A stretch of 64,000 nt of DNA from Pontederia crassipes. Its lineage: Eukaryota; Streptophyta; Magnoliopsida; Commelinales; Pontederiaceae. Position 1 is the first letter of the stretch. Each line of letters starts with the position of its first letter. Both the position numbers and the translations under genes were made by a program. Where the stretch lies: contig CM060194.1 of the NCBI GenBank assembly GCA_030549335.1, positions 59,114,547 through 59,178,546 on the forward strand, read 5' to 3'. The notes beneath the pieces were generated by a model, which was given only the letters and a program-made list of their open reading frames with translations, did not search any database and had not been told where the DNA came from. Of this stretch, positions 46,726 to 58,348 are shown in pieces.

Positions 46726-47997
46726 TCAAAGCTGGTCGCATTGTGCAGGCACGAAGGAGAGCATTCGGTTGTCGAGGTCGTAGAGTATGTGTATGTTCTC
46801 CTGCAAGCTATTTCCGATGATCGATCCATCCAAATCATCTGTTGGCCCAATTAGCAGGCACAGCGTGCCACTTTCTTCGCTTGCATACATGTAGTTCTTC
46901 TGCGGTACGGTCATGTCTGCCCCGTCTAGGTGGAGCGTCAGATCCGGCATGTCCGGAGGAGGCCAAGATGACACTTGGAAGCAGAGGTCATACCCGCTGC
47001 TATCGTTCACGACCGGCAGGTCCACTAGGGAGATGATTTCTTGCTTCAGGACGTCGTATCCCGACTTTTGAAGCCAAGTGAGGGAGCTACCTGAGTCGAT
47101 GATCGTTCCGCCGGTTCCATTTGCGTTGTACTGGAATGTCCCGTCCGGAATCGGCAGGAGAGTTGAACCAAGAGATATCCCTTGCAGAGAGATGTAGTAG
47201 TAACTCGTGTCACTGAGAAAGGGGGTGGATTGAACTGCACCTGTTGTGCTGCTCTCATTCAAGCTCGCCGATGGCCCCAGCAGTAGCAAGCTGTTAGTAG
47301 AGGTCATGCTGAGACAGTATGAGAACCTGCCCAAGTTCAGCTGCGAGATAAGAGACAGATCTCCTTGTCCCAGCCCCACGATGCTTTTATTTTCTTGGGC
47401 GCAGCCGAAGCCGATCTTGTTGACCGTGCTGTCGCCCAAGGTGAAAGTCTCGTATCCGAGATACCCCGTCGAGTTGGAATTGTCCGCGTAAGAGATGGTA
47501 TAGTTGCATTGGCCGGTGCTGCTGCACTTGGAGCTCGAACCGAGGGCTTGGCACAGAGGATCGTCGCAAGGGACCTGCAAGAAGGTGGAAGAATTTAATG
47601 GATCGTAGATGGATGTGTTCTGCGGATCGCACTGGTCGCAGGGCTGGCACTGCGTCCAGACGAGGGTGCTGCCTGTGTCCATCACAGCAGTGATGGGCGT
47701 CGGGGGCGTGCCGATTGTCAGTCGCATATAGTACTCAACAACGTTGCCGCCATAGAAGATTGGATCTTGGATATCAACGGTGGAGTCTGATCGTTTTGAT
47801 TGGACGAGCGCCATGCGGCGTTTGCTCCGGTCTGCGGCGCGCGCGGCGAGCTCCTCGACCGTCATATCATTGTTGTTAGAGTCGACGTGGGTGAGGCCGA
47901 TGCGAAAGGCTGCACTCGGAGGACATTGAACAAGAACAAGGAGAAGAACCAAGGGAAGAAGAAGAAGAAGATTATTATTTTCGGCCTCCATGCCCAT
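46726..47997 (-). CDS. Secreted nepenthesin/CDR1-like aspartic protease
   Basis: An intronless 423-residue pepsin-type (A1) endopeptidase. A hydrophobic signal peptide (about 10-30, LLLLLPLVLLLVLVQCPP) predicts secretion. A prosegment-like stretch follows (40-80). The first catalytic Asp is D107 in VMDTGSTLVW and the second D301 in IIDSGSSLTWL. The plant nepenthesin-type cysteine-rich insert is visible (C117, C120, C123, C144, C149, C158, C164), and the flap region ISYADNSNSTGYL (168-180) holds Y170. Length is slightly below the usual 430-460, partly because the loop between GFGC (196-199) and IVGLGQG (206-212) is short. Two in-frame starts (M1, M3) are possible. Members of this family act in defence signalling and extracellular proteolysis; the substrate is unknown. 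It is the intact member of a duplicated pair (see 61614-62291). Confidence 0.93.
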   Translation of the reverse strand: MGMEAENNNLLLLLPLVLLLVLVQCPPSAAFRIGLTHVDSNNNDMTVEELAARAADRSKRRMALVQSKRSDSTVDIQDPIFYGGNVVEYYMRLTIGTPPTPITAVMDTGSTLVWTQCQPCDQCDPQNTSIYDPLNSSTFLQVPCDDPLCQALGSSSKCSSTGQCNYTISYADNSNSTGYLGYETFTLGDSTVNKIGFGCAQENKSIVGLGQGDLSLISQLNLGRFSYCLSMTSTNSLLLLGPSASLNESSTTGAVQSTPFLSDTSYYYISLQGISLGSTLLPIPDGTFQYNANGTGGTIIDSGSSLTWLQKSGYDVLKQEIISLVDLPVVNDSSGYDLCFQVSSWPPPDMPDLTLHLDGADMTVPQKNYMYASEESGTLCLLIGPTDDLDGSIIGNSLQENIHILYDLDNRMLSFVPAQCDQL

Positions 47998-48063
47998 CTA
48001 ATCGATCGATCTTAGTTAACAAATATCCCCAGGATACATGCAGCATGTCTGGGGGTGCAACAC

Positions 48064-48073
48064 GTATATATAG
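48064..48073 (-). promoter_or_regulatory. TATA box of the aspartic protease gene
   Basis: The minus strand reads CTATATATAC about 67-76 bp upstream of the ATG at 47997, placing a start site near 48035 and leaving a 5' UTR of about 40 bases. An ACGTG core overlaps its downstream edge. Copy 2 of the duplication has lost this region. Confidence 0.65.
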
Positions 48074-48307
48074 ATGTGCAGAGAGTCAGATAGGGAAAGT
48101 GAAGCAAATTTTAAATACGAGAGTTTAAGAGGTCATCCTGAAGTTAAAATTGTTTTATTTGCCAAAGACTCGGTACTCCACTTATGCATACTAAATTAAA
48201 CAGGCAAATTGCGAATGTTACATATATTAATTTGGGAGAAGAAATCCTGCTACGTTTGACCAAATACTCAATTTTTAGCTACTGAAAACAACGTTAAATA
48301 GGCAGAT
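48074..48307 (-). promoter_or_regulatory. Upstream region of the protease gene, shared with copy 2
   Basis: The stretch from about 48150 (TTGTTTTATTTGCCAAAGAC) to the hAT element at 48308 is nearly identical to 62291-62442. The hAT element therefore sits about 240 bp upstream of the TATA box and may alter regulation. Confidence 0.55.
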
Positions 48308-49209
48308 CAATGTTTTAAAAGTAGGATCGGCATGTCGATAGAGTTAGACGGATTTTTATATAATAATATTATTTATAATTATTTAAGAGTAATTTAATAC
48401 ATAAATTATTACAAAAATAATTAAACCAATTAAATATTTTTTTACCGAATGTTAATTTAAATAATAGATTTCCTTTTATTACTAATATAATAATATAAAT
48501 TTAATTTCAATATAAATTTATTGCCGAATTTCATTCTCTTTTATTTTAGTAGTTTTGTTTTTATTATTACTAATATAATAACTTAATTTTAATTTTAATC
48601 TAAATTTATTACTAATATATTATTACCGAATTTTATTTTCTTTCCACATATATCTTTCTTTTTATTTAATTTGATTAATATTCTGTTTCTATTTTCTCTA
48701 ACCAAGAATTCAAGATCTTTCCTTTTATTTTCTTATTTTTATTTTTATTTTTTTCCTTTTTCTCTCCTTTCACTTTCACGTGCAATACTTTCCAATTTTA
48801 TAAAATTATTTAAACATTCATATCCCCTAATAAAAGCTTTTCATATTTTATTATTCTCTTAATAATATATTCCAATTTTTATTCATTCTCTCCGACTACC
48901 ATTTTTCTTTTATTTTTTATTTTAAATACTTTCCTTTTGTTTCTCCTTCAATTTTCATAATCTTTTAATTCTATCTAAAATAATTTGGTAACTTTAAACT
49001 TTAATATCTCCTAATAAATTATTTCAGTATATTTATATTTGAAAAAAATAAAAAATCGGGTTCAACCGATTCATCGGTTCGACCCGGCTTTTTCAATTTT
49101 TTTGAGCCAATTCGATTTTTATTATTTCCGATTTTACTAATGAATTCTATAATTATTCTTATCGGTTCGCGATCGGACCGATCGGTCCGAATTGATTTTT
49201 AAAATATTG
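48308..49209. mobile_element. hAT non-autonomous element, CAATGTT type, copy C
   Basis: Flanked by AGGCAGAT (48300-48307) and AGGCATAT (49210-49217), 7 of 8 identical. Ends CAATGTTTTAAAAGTAGG and, inverted, CAATATTTTAAAAATCAA. Copy 2 of the duplication has the uninterrupted site TAGGCAGATATATAGCCGG at about 62437-62455. 902 bp; the core is extremely AT-rich and the right arm holds CGGTTCGACCCGG-type motifs. Confidence 0.88.
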
Positions 49210-49928
49210 AGGCATATATATAGCCGATATTAAATATTTTATTTGTAGGTATTTTTTTATCGTTGACTGCATGACTATCGACTTCTGAAAGTCAAGGTCC
49301 ATGCTTTATCTTCATTATGTCATCTTTTTTTTTTTCAAACTCCATGCTTTACATATTCCGTATGCAATTTGCTCTCTCTTATTTTATATATATATATATA
49401 TATAAGCTTTTTGGGCCCTTGTCGAAAAGAAATAATAGTAACTTGGACATGACATATCAATACTTTATTAAATGAATCCGAGAGGGAAACGCGTTATGCA
49501 TCTGGTAAACGTTATTTGGACCTTTTTTTCATCACTTGACTTTAATACTTAATCTCCGTCCCTATCAAAGACCATATCGATTTTTTTAACTCGTGTTCTT
49601 TTTCACTCAAGTCATTGATCAAATTAAAAAATAGAATAATGTAAAATAAAAAATACGAAACTACATGAAATTTAATAAAAGGGATTGAAACAAAATTATA
49701 AAAGAAGAGGGTGCAGAATCTCCATATATAAAGTCTCAAATTGCTATGCATAAAATTGTCAAAATTTCGATGTTTTTATGATCTAGATGATGATATTATT
49801 ATAATTAAGCGTACATAATAGGATATTTAAGATCCTTATAATATCTTTTGAAAAACTCACGAGAGATCTTTACCATCCTTGTTAAAAGATACGTAGTAGA
49901 ACTTTTAAGCAATCAAAGGTCATATATA
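49210..49928. other. Distal upstream flank shared with copy 2
   Basis: Non-coding. It matches 62442-62560 and 63464-64000 (TGCATCTGGTAAACGTTATTT and similar). It has a (TA)n run near 49385-49404. The minus-strand frame at 49542-49751 has a counterpart in copy 2 (63697-63879) but no family motif; it is probably carried along in the duplication rather than a gene. Confidence 0.6.
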
Positions 49929-50257
49929 TGTTGAATAAGTGATCACAACGATCACCGCTGACTCCATAATCCGCGTGATCAGTTGTGCGCATGATCACAG
50001 CGTCGACGGTAAACGGCTGGCGGAATCCGTCATTATGAGCTAGTCGCGGATCGTGGAGGAATAATGACGACGGACACGTCGCCGGACGTTACGAGGCGCG
50101 GATCATGAAGGATCGCGCGACCTTCGGGCGTAACGGGCGCGGAACTTTGGGGACGAACGATCGTGAGCGAACGCTATAAATCAAGGTCGAGAACGACTGT
50201 CATCGGCACTTGTCGAAAGTCCCCAATCGCCTTTCATTTTTTCTTCGCCCTGCTTCA
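49929..50257 (+). repeat. 5' LTR of the plus-strand copia element
   Basis: 329 bp, TGTTGAATAAGTGATCAC ... CGCCCTGCTTCA. It holds several ATGATCAC/GCGTGATCA and CGGATCGTGG motifs and a TATA-like CGCTATAAATC near 50172. Confidence 0.92.
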
Positions 50258-51830
50258 TTGGTATCAAAGCTCTAGATCGGTGACTTCTGGTGAACTCTGT
50301 CGATCCTCTTCTTCCCGGTGCTGGTGTTCTTTCTGAAGCCCTTCCATTTTTCTACAGCGACGCCCGAAGGTACAAAGGTGTTCTCTACCGAGGATTCGTA
50401 AACCAATAGCGAATTCTAGTGAATCCTTCCCTTTCGGTGTCTTCAATCCGCTGCCGACGTCCATCAATCCCCGCTGCGAATGACTCGCAATTGACGCTGT
50501 CGGAATGTTTCCACATCCTTGGAGAGTCTTCTCCGACCGTTGATTGCGCCTTCGACGAGTCCCTTTCGGCATTCACCTCTTCCCCTATCACCTACGGTGA
50601 ACGGTACGCGCATATTTTAGATTTGTCTGGAGAAAACGAACAGTGACAATATGACTTAAAACTACTAGATTGCATCGTAACGAATCTGCACCGTTAATTT
50701 TTTTTTATTTTTGTGTGTGATCCGCGTCGCGCTGTTAATTCCTGATCGCATCATAACCCATCTGCGCCGTCAATATTTTTTTTGGCCTGATCTGCATGTT
50801 GTTTTTGCTTTATGTCATTGTTACATGGTTGATTAGATCGCCATCTGTTGCATGCTTATTAGATTACTGCATGCTGTTTCTTTTTTAGATCGCCATCTGT
50901 TGCGACATATTATTGCGCAGAAATAATAAACCTTTATTCTGCATATTTTTTTAAAAGGAAAATGTATATGTAGAGCACGTGGAATGAGTATAGAATATTA
51001 ATTTTACTTATTAAATTAATAAAATAATTATATATTATTTTGACGTATATATTAAATAGTAAAAGTGATTAAAATTAAGATTATCGAATTATTTGATCAT
51101 CGTGATCAAGTCATGTAAACCATATAATTAATTCAACGGTTATAATTTATTTAGCCTTAAATAATACATTTTATTATAAAATTGTCTAAATAAATATATA
51201 TTATTTCATCCAAAAAATATATAATCAATTTGATTATAAATTATAATCATTAAATTAATTAAATAATATGAAATAAGTGTTGTACACGGAAGTGTAGAAC
51301 GGAGTGCTATACGAAATCATTAACCTCTTTTTTAAACTAAGCCATTAATCATAATCTTGGTCTCGATAAGTATCAACTTTAGATTTATTATTTAGTTCAT
51401 TAAATCAGAATATCTGCACCAATAATTTTCTGATCCGCATACTATTATTGATATGCGCGACGCATGCTTGATTAGATCAGTTTTTATCATAGTTGCTAAA
51501 TATAATCTGTTAAATTTTTTTAACAATTGATCTGCATATTTTAAATCCTTGCCGTAAAAGGGGGTCATAATTATATTTTTATAATCATCAGAATAGTAAG
51601 AGGCCCATAATGCTTGCCTTATATTATCAGCTCGTGTAATTTCTGCGGGTCGCTGTTATTTGTCGTCGGCCTATATAATTCTTATCTTATTCTTATTTGT
51701 TTGAAATTTTATTATTTCTCATAAATTTATGTTCCTGGAATTTTTTATTTAATTTCTGTTATTTGTCGTCGGCCTATAAGATATGTTTATTTAATTTTTG
51801 CCTTGCGACATGATTTCGGTTCTGTTTTAG

Positions 51831-51882
<52 letters not shown>

Positions 51883-52340
51883 CGAAACTGAACCTGGAAT
51901 TTTTATATATACCGAAACTGAATCTGGAAATTTTCTGGGATTTCATTTTTTTAACATTAATATTTTTTATTCTGTTTTGAAATCATAAGGCATTACTATT
52001 ATTATTACTCTATTTTCTAATTAATACGTATAGTTATTACTTGTTCATAATTGTGAATCTATTTCATCAAAGCAATTTTTTTTTTAACTAAAACATTTCA
52101 TTTTAACAATTAGTCTATCGGTAAAATTACCTTGAAATAAGTACAAGACCACATTTCTATAAGTATTTATTTCAACGTAAGGCAATAAATTTTAAGTATT
52201 TTGCTTTATTTTTATTATTCAAAATATTTGTTCACTGAATCTTTTCGTGGAATTCTCTCTAACTCTCCTCAACTCTCAGTTTTTTTATTGGTACTAATAA
52301 TATTTTTTTGTGTTTTTTTAGAAAAAGCATCATTTAGCAA
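50258..52340 (+). other. Long untranslated leader of the copia element
   Basis: About 2.1 kb between primer site and gag, AT-rich after 50900, with two similar segments (CGCCATCTGTTGC at about 50839 and 50888; CTGTTATTTGTCGTCGGCCT at about 51652 and 51756). No coding seen. Confidence 0.7.
51834..51879. repeat. (TA)n microsatellite in the copia leader
   Basis: Uninterrupted TA run of about 46 bp. Confidence 0.9.
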
Positions 52341-53230
52341 AATGACTCACAAATTTATTGCTTATGAACTGGTCAAGATGGAACACCTAAATGACGTTAA
52401 TTATGATATGTGGAGCAGAAAGATTAAGTATGACTTGATGTATGACAATCTTGAACCAATAATTGACTCCCTTGCTTTTGTGCTTCCTCAAGAAGCTAAT
52501 GCTGAGCAAATAAGGGCTCATGAATAGTGGGAGGATAAAGACAGAAAATCAGATCTTTCGTACTGATGCATATGGAAGATCATTTGATTAGGGTCTTCGA
52601 AAATTATAAAAATGCTCATGACTTGTGGAATGCTATTAAAGAAAAGTATGATTCGAAAACTCAACCGAACATACAGCTCCTTCTTCATAAATATAATACT
52701 TGTAAAATGAAGGAAGATGAAAATGTCATAAAGCATGTAAATAAGATGATTGTCATGGCTAAAGATTTAGCCACTGCAGGATCTGCCTTACCTGAACCAC
52801 TACAGGTCTCTGTAGTGCTAAGTAGTCTTCCACCATCTTTTGACATGGCTGTCACCATACTGCGGCTTAATGGAATAGTTAAGTCGGTGACTGACCTACC
52901 AACCCAGCTAGCCATAGAACAAGATATGACAAAGAGCAGGAAGACAACAGAAGTTTTTGAAGCGGAGGATGCTGGAGATCCCGTTGAAGAAATTCATTCG
53001 GTGCACCATAGCAATAGCAAGAAACTTGGACTTGAAAAGAAGCAATTCAAGGAAAAGCACGGACGAAAGCCAGCTAAGGGCGCTTGCCATAACTGTGGGA
53101 AGTATGATCATTTTAGGGCCAATTGTCCTTCTAACAACAAGTCGGCAGGCCCAAGTAGGGCTTCGTCTAGGCAAAGCCAAAATAAGCCTGAACTTGCTGT
53201 AGTCGTCGAGTGTAATGCTGCGACGACGAA
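52341..53230 (+). pseudogene. Copia gag region, broken
   Basis: Starts MTHKFIAYELVKMEHLNDVN, then NYDMWSRKIKYDLMYDNL, LWNAIKEKYDSKTQPNIQLL, LQVSVVLSSLPPSFDMAVTI and a zinc knuckle CHNCGKYDHFRANCP near 53085-53130. This is a typical copia gag. Confidence 0.9.
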
Positions 53231-53239
53231 TATTAAAGG

Positions 53240-54345
53240 TTGGTGGATTGACTCTGGTGCCACCCGTCACATCTCCAAAACTATGGAAGGCATTGTTGAC
53301 TTCAAGAAAATGAAAGAAGGAGAACAAAGAATCTTCATGGGCAACAACACCTATCTAGACGTTAAGGGTGTTAGAACTTACAAATTCGTTCTGGAAGAAA
53401 GCATCACAATACTTCATGATGTACTATATGTCCTCGGAATTCGTAGAAATCTCATCTCTGTACCCGTCCTTCTGAAGAAGGATTTTGAAGTCAGATTTTA
53501 TAATGGTCGTGTATCCATAGGAAAGAACAGAAAGATCGTAGCTATGGGAAAGTTTGTCCCTGGGCACGATCTGTTCTGCCTTTCTACCGTGAATAATGAA
53601 TCTATGAATGTGATTTTTGAGTACTCTGTGTGTGTATCTAACTATGATTTATGGCATGAAAGACTTAGACATCCAGAAAAATCTAAAATGGAACAAATAA
53701 AGAAAATGAATTTAGTGCTCAACATAACAAATGCAAGTATAGCACCTTGTGAACATTACTTGATCGGAAAAATGGTTCGGAAATCCTTCCCAACCAGAAT
53801 TAGGTCAACGGAACTATTGGGACTAATTCATTCAAATATTTGTAGTCCATTGAGTGTCGCTACACACAACAAAAAAGAGTACTTCATAACATTCATAGAT
53901 GATTACTCCAAATTTTCCTATATTTTTTTCTTAAAAGAAAAGCTGAAGTTTTTGAAATATGTAAGAGATATAGGATGGAAGTGGAAAAAAACATTGGGAA
54001 GACCAATTAAAATATTAAGAACGGATAGAGGAGGTGAATATACCTCTCAAGAATTTGAGCAGGTATATATAGGCAGACTACAGTGCCTTATACGCCAAAA
54101 TAAAATGGTGTGGCAGAGAGAAAGAATAAATCCATTATGAATGCAATAAGGTGTATGTTGTCACACTTGGGACTCCCAAAGAGTTTTTGGGGCGAGGCAA
54201 TAGTGACTGCTAATTACATACAAAATAGAATTCCTACAAAATCCGTTGAATCCACGCCATACGAAATATGGAATGGCAAGAAGCCGGATCTAGGCCATTT
54301 TTCGAAAATGGGGATGCAAAGCGCATGTATTAATTCCTAATCAGC
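53240..54345 (+). pseudogene. Copia protease and integrase region, broken
   Basis: The protease site WWIDSGATRHIS is followed by LHDVLYVLGIRRNLISV. The pre-integrase motif LWHERLRHPEKSKMEQI comes next, then the integrase core (LLGLIHSNICSPLSVATHNK, YFITFIDDYSKFSYIFFL, ILRTDRGGEYTS) and MLSHLGLPKSFWGEAIVTAN. Confidence 0.9.
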
Positions 54346-54849
54346 TTAGAAACAAGCTGGATACAAGGACGATAACATGCAGGTTCATAGGATATAGTAA
54401 AAAATTCAAAGGATATAGATTCTTTCACAATGATAAAGACCTTATTGAGAGTCGAGATGCAGTTTTCCATGAGAAAGGAAAAGAAGTATTGCATGAAGAA
54501 AAGGACGATGAGCCTCTAATTATCCTTGGGGATAATGAAAATGACTCAGGACAAGGCACATTGGACATTAATCCAAAAGTGGGAGATGAATCTATGCATG
54601 ATAATATACCTTTAGGGAATGTGGAGGAACCCATACACTCCATGAGTATAACTGGCAACAAAAGGCCCAGGAATTGACCCGCACATTTGGATGATTATCT
54701 TCTGTACGAGTGCGAGGTGTCGTGCTACTCCGTGGACATAGACATAGAGGATTGTACAGATCCCATGTCTTACAAAGAAGCAATGACTTCTCAAGAGTCG
54801 GAATCATGAACGGCCGCCATGAGGGATGAATTGGACTCAATTAATCGTA

Positions 54850-56306
54850 ATGGAGTATGGGCATTATGTGATTTGTCGGAAGGTAGGCAATCCATAGGGT
54901 GCAAATAAATTTTCAGGAAAAAATACCGAGTTGACGGTACTATCGAAAAGCACAAAGCAAGACTTGTTGCAAAGGGTTATACTCAGAAAGCCGGAATATA
55001 TTTTTAAGAAACCTATTCTTCAGTAGCTAAATTTGCATCTATAAGGATCATTTTAGCGATAGTTGCATATATGGATCTGGAATTATTTCAGATGGATGTT
55101 AAAACTGCCTTCCTCAATGGGGATATGAGTGAAGACATATATATGCAACAACCTGATGGTTTTCAAGTGGAAGGTCAAGAGAATAAGGTATATAAACTGA
55201 AAAAATCATTATATGGCTTAAAACAATCATCACGTCAATGATATTTAAAGTTCCATATGACGGTAATCCAATTTGTCTTTATGACAAATGAATTGGATCA
55301 TTGTGTGTACATCAAGAAAGATGAGAGCAAATTTGTGATAATGTCACTGTATGTAGATGACATTTTGCTCGCCGAAAATGATGTTACGATGCTCAATCAG
55401 AAAAAAATTTGAGCAAAGAATTTGAAATGAAAGACATGGGAAATGCATCATATGTTCTCGAAATTCAAATTAATCGAGATCGAAGCTCAAGAACATTGAG
55501 TTTGACTCAAGAACAGTATTTGAAAGATACTAAAGAAATTTGGGATGCATAATTCCAGCCCTGTCCCAACATCACTTGTGAATGGGAAAAGGCTTAATAA
55601 AGGTCAGTGTTCTAATCCTGGACAAAAACCTTTGGAAGTTTCTTATGCACAAGCGGTGGGTAGTCTAATGTATGCCATGTTATGCATAAGACCTGATTTG
55701 ACTTATCATGTAAGCTTAGTTAGTAGATTTCAAAGTAATCTTGGAAAGGCGCATTAGGAAGCCATCAAGAGGATACTACGATATCTGAAAGGAACATTGC
55801 ATTTGAGGTTGACATACCAGACTGATACACTTGAACTTGTAGACTATGAAAATGCTGATTTTGGTGGAGACATTGATGATCGAAAATTCACATCAGGTCA
55901 CTTGTTCATGTTGGATGGTGCAGCTATTTCTTGGGAAAGCAAGAAACAAGGGTGTGTAGCTAGACACACACAGGAAGCTGAATACATTGCCTATAGTATG
56001 GCAGCCACTCACGGAGTATGGATCAAACGTTTTCTTATGGAACTAAAGCTCGATCTGGCAAATGGGCCAATGCTCATGTTTTGTGATAATCAAGTTGCAA
56101 TAAGCTTGATAAACAGTGAAGCAAATAGTTCCAAAGAAAAATATATTGAAATAGAATATCACTATATTCAAGATATAGTGGAAAAGAAGAAAGTAGCAGT
56201 GACCTACATGCCTACAAGTGACATGTTGACTGATTCTCTTACAAAGGGAATTCCGACTGGAACATTCATTAAACATGTTGGTTTAATGGGACTTAGAAAT
56301 AACTGA
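54850..56306 (+). pseudogene. Copia RT and RNase H region, broken
   Basis: RT signatures: KHKARLVAKGYTQKAG, FQMDVKTAFLNGDMSEDIYM, KLKKSLYGLKQSS and catalytic YVDDILLAEN. RNase H signatures: YAQAVGSLMYAMLCIRPDLT, SWESKKQGCVARHTQEAEYI and TYMPTSDMLTDSLTKGIP. These motifs resemble the Tork/Tnt1 type, but the lineage is an inference. Confidence 0.88.
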
Positions 56307-56419
56307 GCTAAGATAAAATTTTCACAAATAGTGAACTTTAAAAAAAATGACATATCCATATGGCACTACACGAATAGTGGGAGTGTTGAAAATAATGATC
56401 GTTGTGGTCAAGTGGGAGA

Positions 56420-56745
56420 TGTTGAATAAGTGACCACAACGATCACTGCTGACTCCACAATCCGCGTGATCACCGGCTTCGACGGTAAACTACTGGCGGA
56501 ATCCGTCATTAAGAGCCAGTCGCGGATCGTGGAGGAATAATGACGACGGACACATCGCCGGACGTTACGAGGCACGGATCATGAAGGATCGCGCGACCTT
56601 CGGACGTTGTCGGCGGGCGTAAAGGGAGCGGAACTTTGGGGACGAATGATCGTGGGCGAGCGCTATAAATTAAGGTCGAGGACGACCGTCATTGACACCT
56701 GTTGGAAGTCTCCAATCGCTTTCATTTTTTCTTCGCCCTGCTTCA
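56420..56745 (+). repeat. 3' LTR of the plus-strand copia element
   Basis: 326 bp, TGTTGAATAAGTGACCAC ... CGCCCTGCTTCA, followed by ATATA. It aligns along its length with 49929-50257. Confidence 0.92.
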
Positions 56746-56750
56746 ATATA

Positions 56751-58340
56751 TAAACTGTAAATATGATCTGAAAACCAAGAGAACACTGATTTGATCATAA
56801 ATGAAACTTGAAGCAAAAACCTAACATCAGATAAGAACATGATTTCAAGTTTGACGCTAAGTAAATGATTCCAATGTTGCTATTCGAGAGAGCATTCAAT
56901 ATTGTTTCACAGCTCAAGCTTCCCATTCAGAGCTTAGTCTACTTAAACCTATTGTCTAATTGATTGATGCCAGGGAACAACAAAGTCGAACATACTTTTT
57001 ACTTTGTTTTCGTTTGGTTAATTAATTTCGTTCCATATAAATATTCATGTTGGCATGTGAATTTGTATTCTACTTTTAACTAATTATTAAGTTGAGTTCT
57101 AACTCAATTGAATATTTCAATGAACTATTAATTCCTACTCAATCATGATCACAACCGGGAGAGAAACACACAGAGAGTGAATATCTAATCTCGTAAATTC
57201 AAGATAATATCCAATATTATGAATTCGACATTGCTAATTCATGATGATTGATAATTTAAAACTCTTGGATATCGGTCTAAGTCTTCTCAATTAGAATTTA
57301 CGTTATTTATTTCTTTGAAAAATATAGTTTTTTTTTAGTAAGGTTCTAAAGAGGGTTGCGTTTTGAATATCATATACGTACACTCATTCCAATGTCAAGT
57401 TTTCTAAGAGTTAGTTGAAATTGACCTTGTTATTTTTCTTGACATGCATCTTTCAATTTTGGAAAGTGGGGTTGGTGGAGTTTAGTCACTGATCTTTCAC
57501 TATCAGTTGATTTATTTATTTTCTCAAATGACATAATTAAATGTTGAATAAGTGGCAATTGACTATACACTACTAAGATATATACCTCTTGATTTACAAA
57601 GTTGCTAACACAAGATAAAACTTTTCTAATTGATGATGTAAGCTCCTCATCAATTGTGATACATGACATCACAAAAGAGATTTGATTATCCATTAGAAAT
57701 TAAGTCCAGTAGAAGATATGTCCCCATGTCAACGTGTGCCCCGTATTTTACTCGGACATAAATGTTGATTCGATTTCAGACCAAAAAAGTTGGAGCATTC
57801 ATGAACGCGTACGTTGATCCCTAGAGAAGATAAAAGTGACGCCCTCAGCGTTAATAGTTTAACCCATGAGAAATTATGTTCATAAAAATAATAAAAAAAA
57901 ACATGGTGTTTGGATGAGAATTTTTCATGAGAACAAAGCGAAGTGCATGCAATCAAACAGCAAATAAAATTCTCATTGGGTCCAATGAAATTTAAGTTTC
58001 AGTGAACGCAAATAATTCTCGATTCAAACTTTGAAGTTACGATGGTCAGACACGTTATGGAGTCCGCTTACTATCTAATCAATTTCCAAAATTCTTCATC
58101 TTCATAACTTTGGTCCAAACAGTTTGTGATAACAAAAATATCTATTCCAAAAATTACCGAGAACTCATCACAATTTTAGTTCTAATATCCAAATAGGTCC
58201 ACTAATCATTCGGATCAAGTCAGATAGAGAAAACTAAGTTGGGAGAGATATTGAAGATTAAATTGAATTTCTTGATGTTATCATTGAAAAATATAAGAAC
58301 TGGATTATGTCATGAAAAAAATATAAGATTTGAATGTAAT
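56751..58340. other. Intergenic DNA, no gene recognised
   Basis: AT-rich. A minus-strand 87-residue frame (57430-57693, MDNQISFVMSCITIDEEL) and a 75-residue frame (57729-57956) have no motif I recognise. They could be relics of a host exon but are not supported as genes. 57895-58020 (GGTGTTTGGATGAGAA) is MITE-like in style. Confidence 0.4.
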
Positions 58341-58348
58341 CAAAATAC

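Larger units (their letters stand above)
44890..49908. repeat. Segmental duplication, copy 1 (contains the intact protease gene)
   Basis: Homology to 60619-64000 in the same orientation, starting GAATCTCA.A..AGTGGAGTG and continuing through the protease gene, its upstream region and ACTCACGAGAGATCTTTACC to TAGAACTTTTAA. It is interrupted in this copy by elements at 45014-45872, 45953-46501 and 48308-49209, all absent from copy 2. Copy 2 reaches the window edge, so the true extent is unknown. Confidence 0.9.
49929..56745 (+). mobile_element. Ty1/copia retrotransposon, full length, broken
   Basis: 6.8-kb plus-strand element with a perfect ATATA target duplication (49924-49928 and 56746-56750). 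LTRs are 49929-50257 and 56420-56745. The primer site TGGTATCAAAGC is at 50259-50270 and a purine tract CAAGTGGGAGA precedes the 3' LTR. A 2-kb leader with a long TA run precedes gag. The order gag, protease, integrase, RT, RNase H marks it as copia. It is broken at roughly ten places. The LTRs differ by scattered changes, perhaps a tenth of positions by eye, so it is an old insertion. Confidence 0.93.

Noticed and set aside
46842-47650. Open frames overlapping the protease gene in other frames
   Set aside because: Shadows of the 423-residue gene, with no motif of their own.
49542-49751. Minus-strand 69-residue frame conserved in both duplicates (63697-63879)
   Set aside because: Its preservation is explained by the segmental duplication; length and ends differ and there is no motif.
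57430-57956. Minus-strand frames of 87 and 75 residues
   Set aside because: Could be exon relics but no family could be recognised; not supported as genes.
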